A DNA stretch of 5,979 nt from an uncultured Verrucomicrobiota bacterium (GTDB taxonomy: Bacteria > Verrucomicrobiota > Verrucomicrobiae > Opitutales > Opitutaceae), in the NCBI GenBank assembly GCA_946481225.1, contig CAMLNJ010000210.1, forward strand, positions 1 to 5,979, written 5' to 3'. The notes under the pieces are model-generated. The model was not told the DNA's origin and did no database searches. It saw only the letters and a list, made by a program, of their open reading frames with translations. Each line of letters starts with the position of its first letter. Positions within the stretch are counted from its first letter, which is position 1. This document shows, piece after piece, positions 5,694-5,979 of the stretch. Made by a program: the position numbers and the translations under genes.

Positions 5694-5979
5694 TGCTGGA
5701 ACGGCTCATCGATTTTTCCCTGCGCAAGCGCGGGCTGATCGCCTGTTGCGCGCTCATCCTCGCCGCGCTCGGCCTCTGGTCCGCCACGCGGCTCGGCGTC
5801 GACGCGGTTCCGGACATCACCAACCCCCAGATCCAGATCAACACGGAGGTGGCCGCCCTGGCCCCCGAGGAGATCGAGACGCTCGTCACCGTCCCGGTCG
5901 AAATGGAAATGGCCGGCTTGCCCGACATGACCGAACTCCGGTCCCTGTCGAAATTCGGCCTCTCGCAGATCACGATGAC
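5693..5979 (+). CDS. czcA: CzcA-type heavy-metal RND efflux pump, N-terminal part, cut by window edge
   Basis: Inner membrane proton/cation antiporter of the HME-RND family that drives export through the channel encoded upstream. Only the first 95 residues of about 1,040 are present. They match the family start closely: MLERLIDFSLRKRGLI, first membrane helix about 13-32, GVDAVPDIT at 35-43, APEEIETLVTVPVEMEMAGL at 57-76 and ELRSLSKFGLSQIT at 81-94. These resemble CzcA-type pumps for Zn, Co, Cd or Ni more than CusA/SilA. The deciding transmembrane helix 4 motif lies outside the window, so the metal is an inference. The ATG shares its A with the TGA of the mini-adaptor gene (TGATG), a classic coupling arrangement. 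There is no Shine-Dalgarno at normal spacing; a GGAGG lies about 25 bases upstream inside the previous gene. Confidence 0.95.
   Translation, partial: MLERLIDFSLRKRGLIACCALILAALGLWSATRLGVDAVPDITNPQIQINTEVAALAPEEIETLVTVPVEMEMAGLPDMTELRSLSKFGLSQITM

Overview
The window is GC-rich bacterial chromosomal DNA with dense, mostly single-frame coding. It holds six real coding regions, two of them cut by the window edges. A diderm (Gram-negative type) host is certain from the TolC-family outer membrane protein and RND pump. None of the gene starts shows a good Shine-Dalgarno sequence at normal spacing. Together with the flavour of the ClpB and efflux proteins, this makes me think of a Verrucomicrobiota/Opitutaceae-like bacterium. 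That taxonomic guess is inference from memory of family sequences and was not checked against a database.

Layout: (1) Positions 1-853, minus strand: N-terminal 284 residues of the disaggregase ClpB, cut by the left edge. (2) Positions 854-1426: a 573-base spacer with AT-richer patches and small hairpins but no convincing gene; it should hold the clpB leader and promoter. (3) Positions 1427-2137, minus strand: an unrecognised membrane protein with three predicted helices, a Pro/Ala-rich linker and a soluble C-terminal domain. (4) Positions 2138-2363: a divergent control region with a perfect 8-bp inverted repeat and other palindromes. (5) Positions 2364-3302, plus strand: a GH43-type five-bladed beta-propeller glycosidase without signal peptide. 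(6) Positions 3395-5979, plus strand: a heavy-metal efflux locus. It encodes a small exported Cys/His-rich protein in the position that CzcI holds in known czc operons, a CzcC-type outer membrane channel, a very short CzcB-like lipoprotein, and the start of a CzcA-type RND pump.

The efflux genes are meant to be read together: the last three are joined by stop/start overlaps (ATGA, then TGATG), so they are probably translationally coupled. The channel and pump look ordinary. The odd partner is the adaptor: 151 residues with no coiled-coil hairpin and no lipoyl/barrel-sandwich domain, in an intact reading frame between coupled neighbours. It keeps a lipobox, a His-rich N-terminus and what looks like the membrane-proximal C-terminal part of a CzcB protein. 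This mini-adaptor, with the Cys/His-rich exported protein and a pair of hairpins sharing one loop sequence, is the most unusual content of the window. The ClpB and GH43 genes look like unrelated neighbours.
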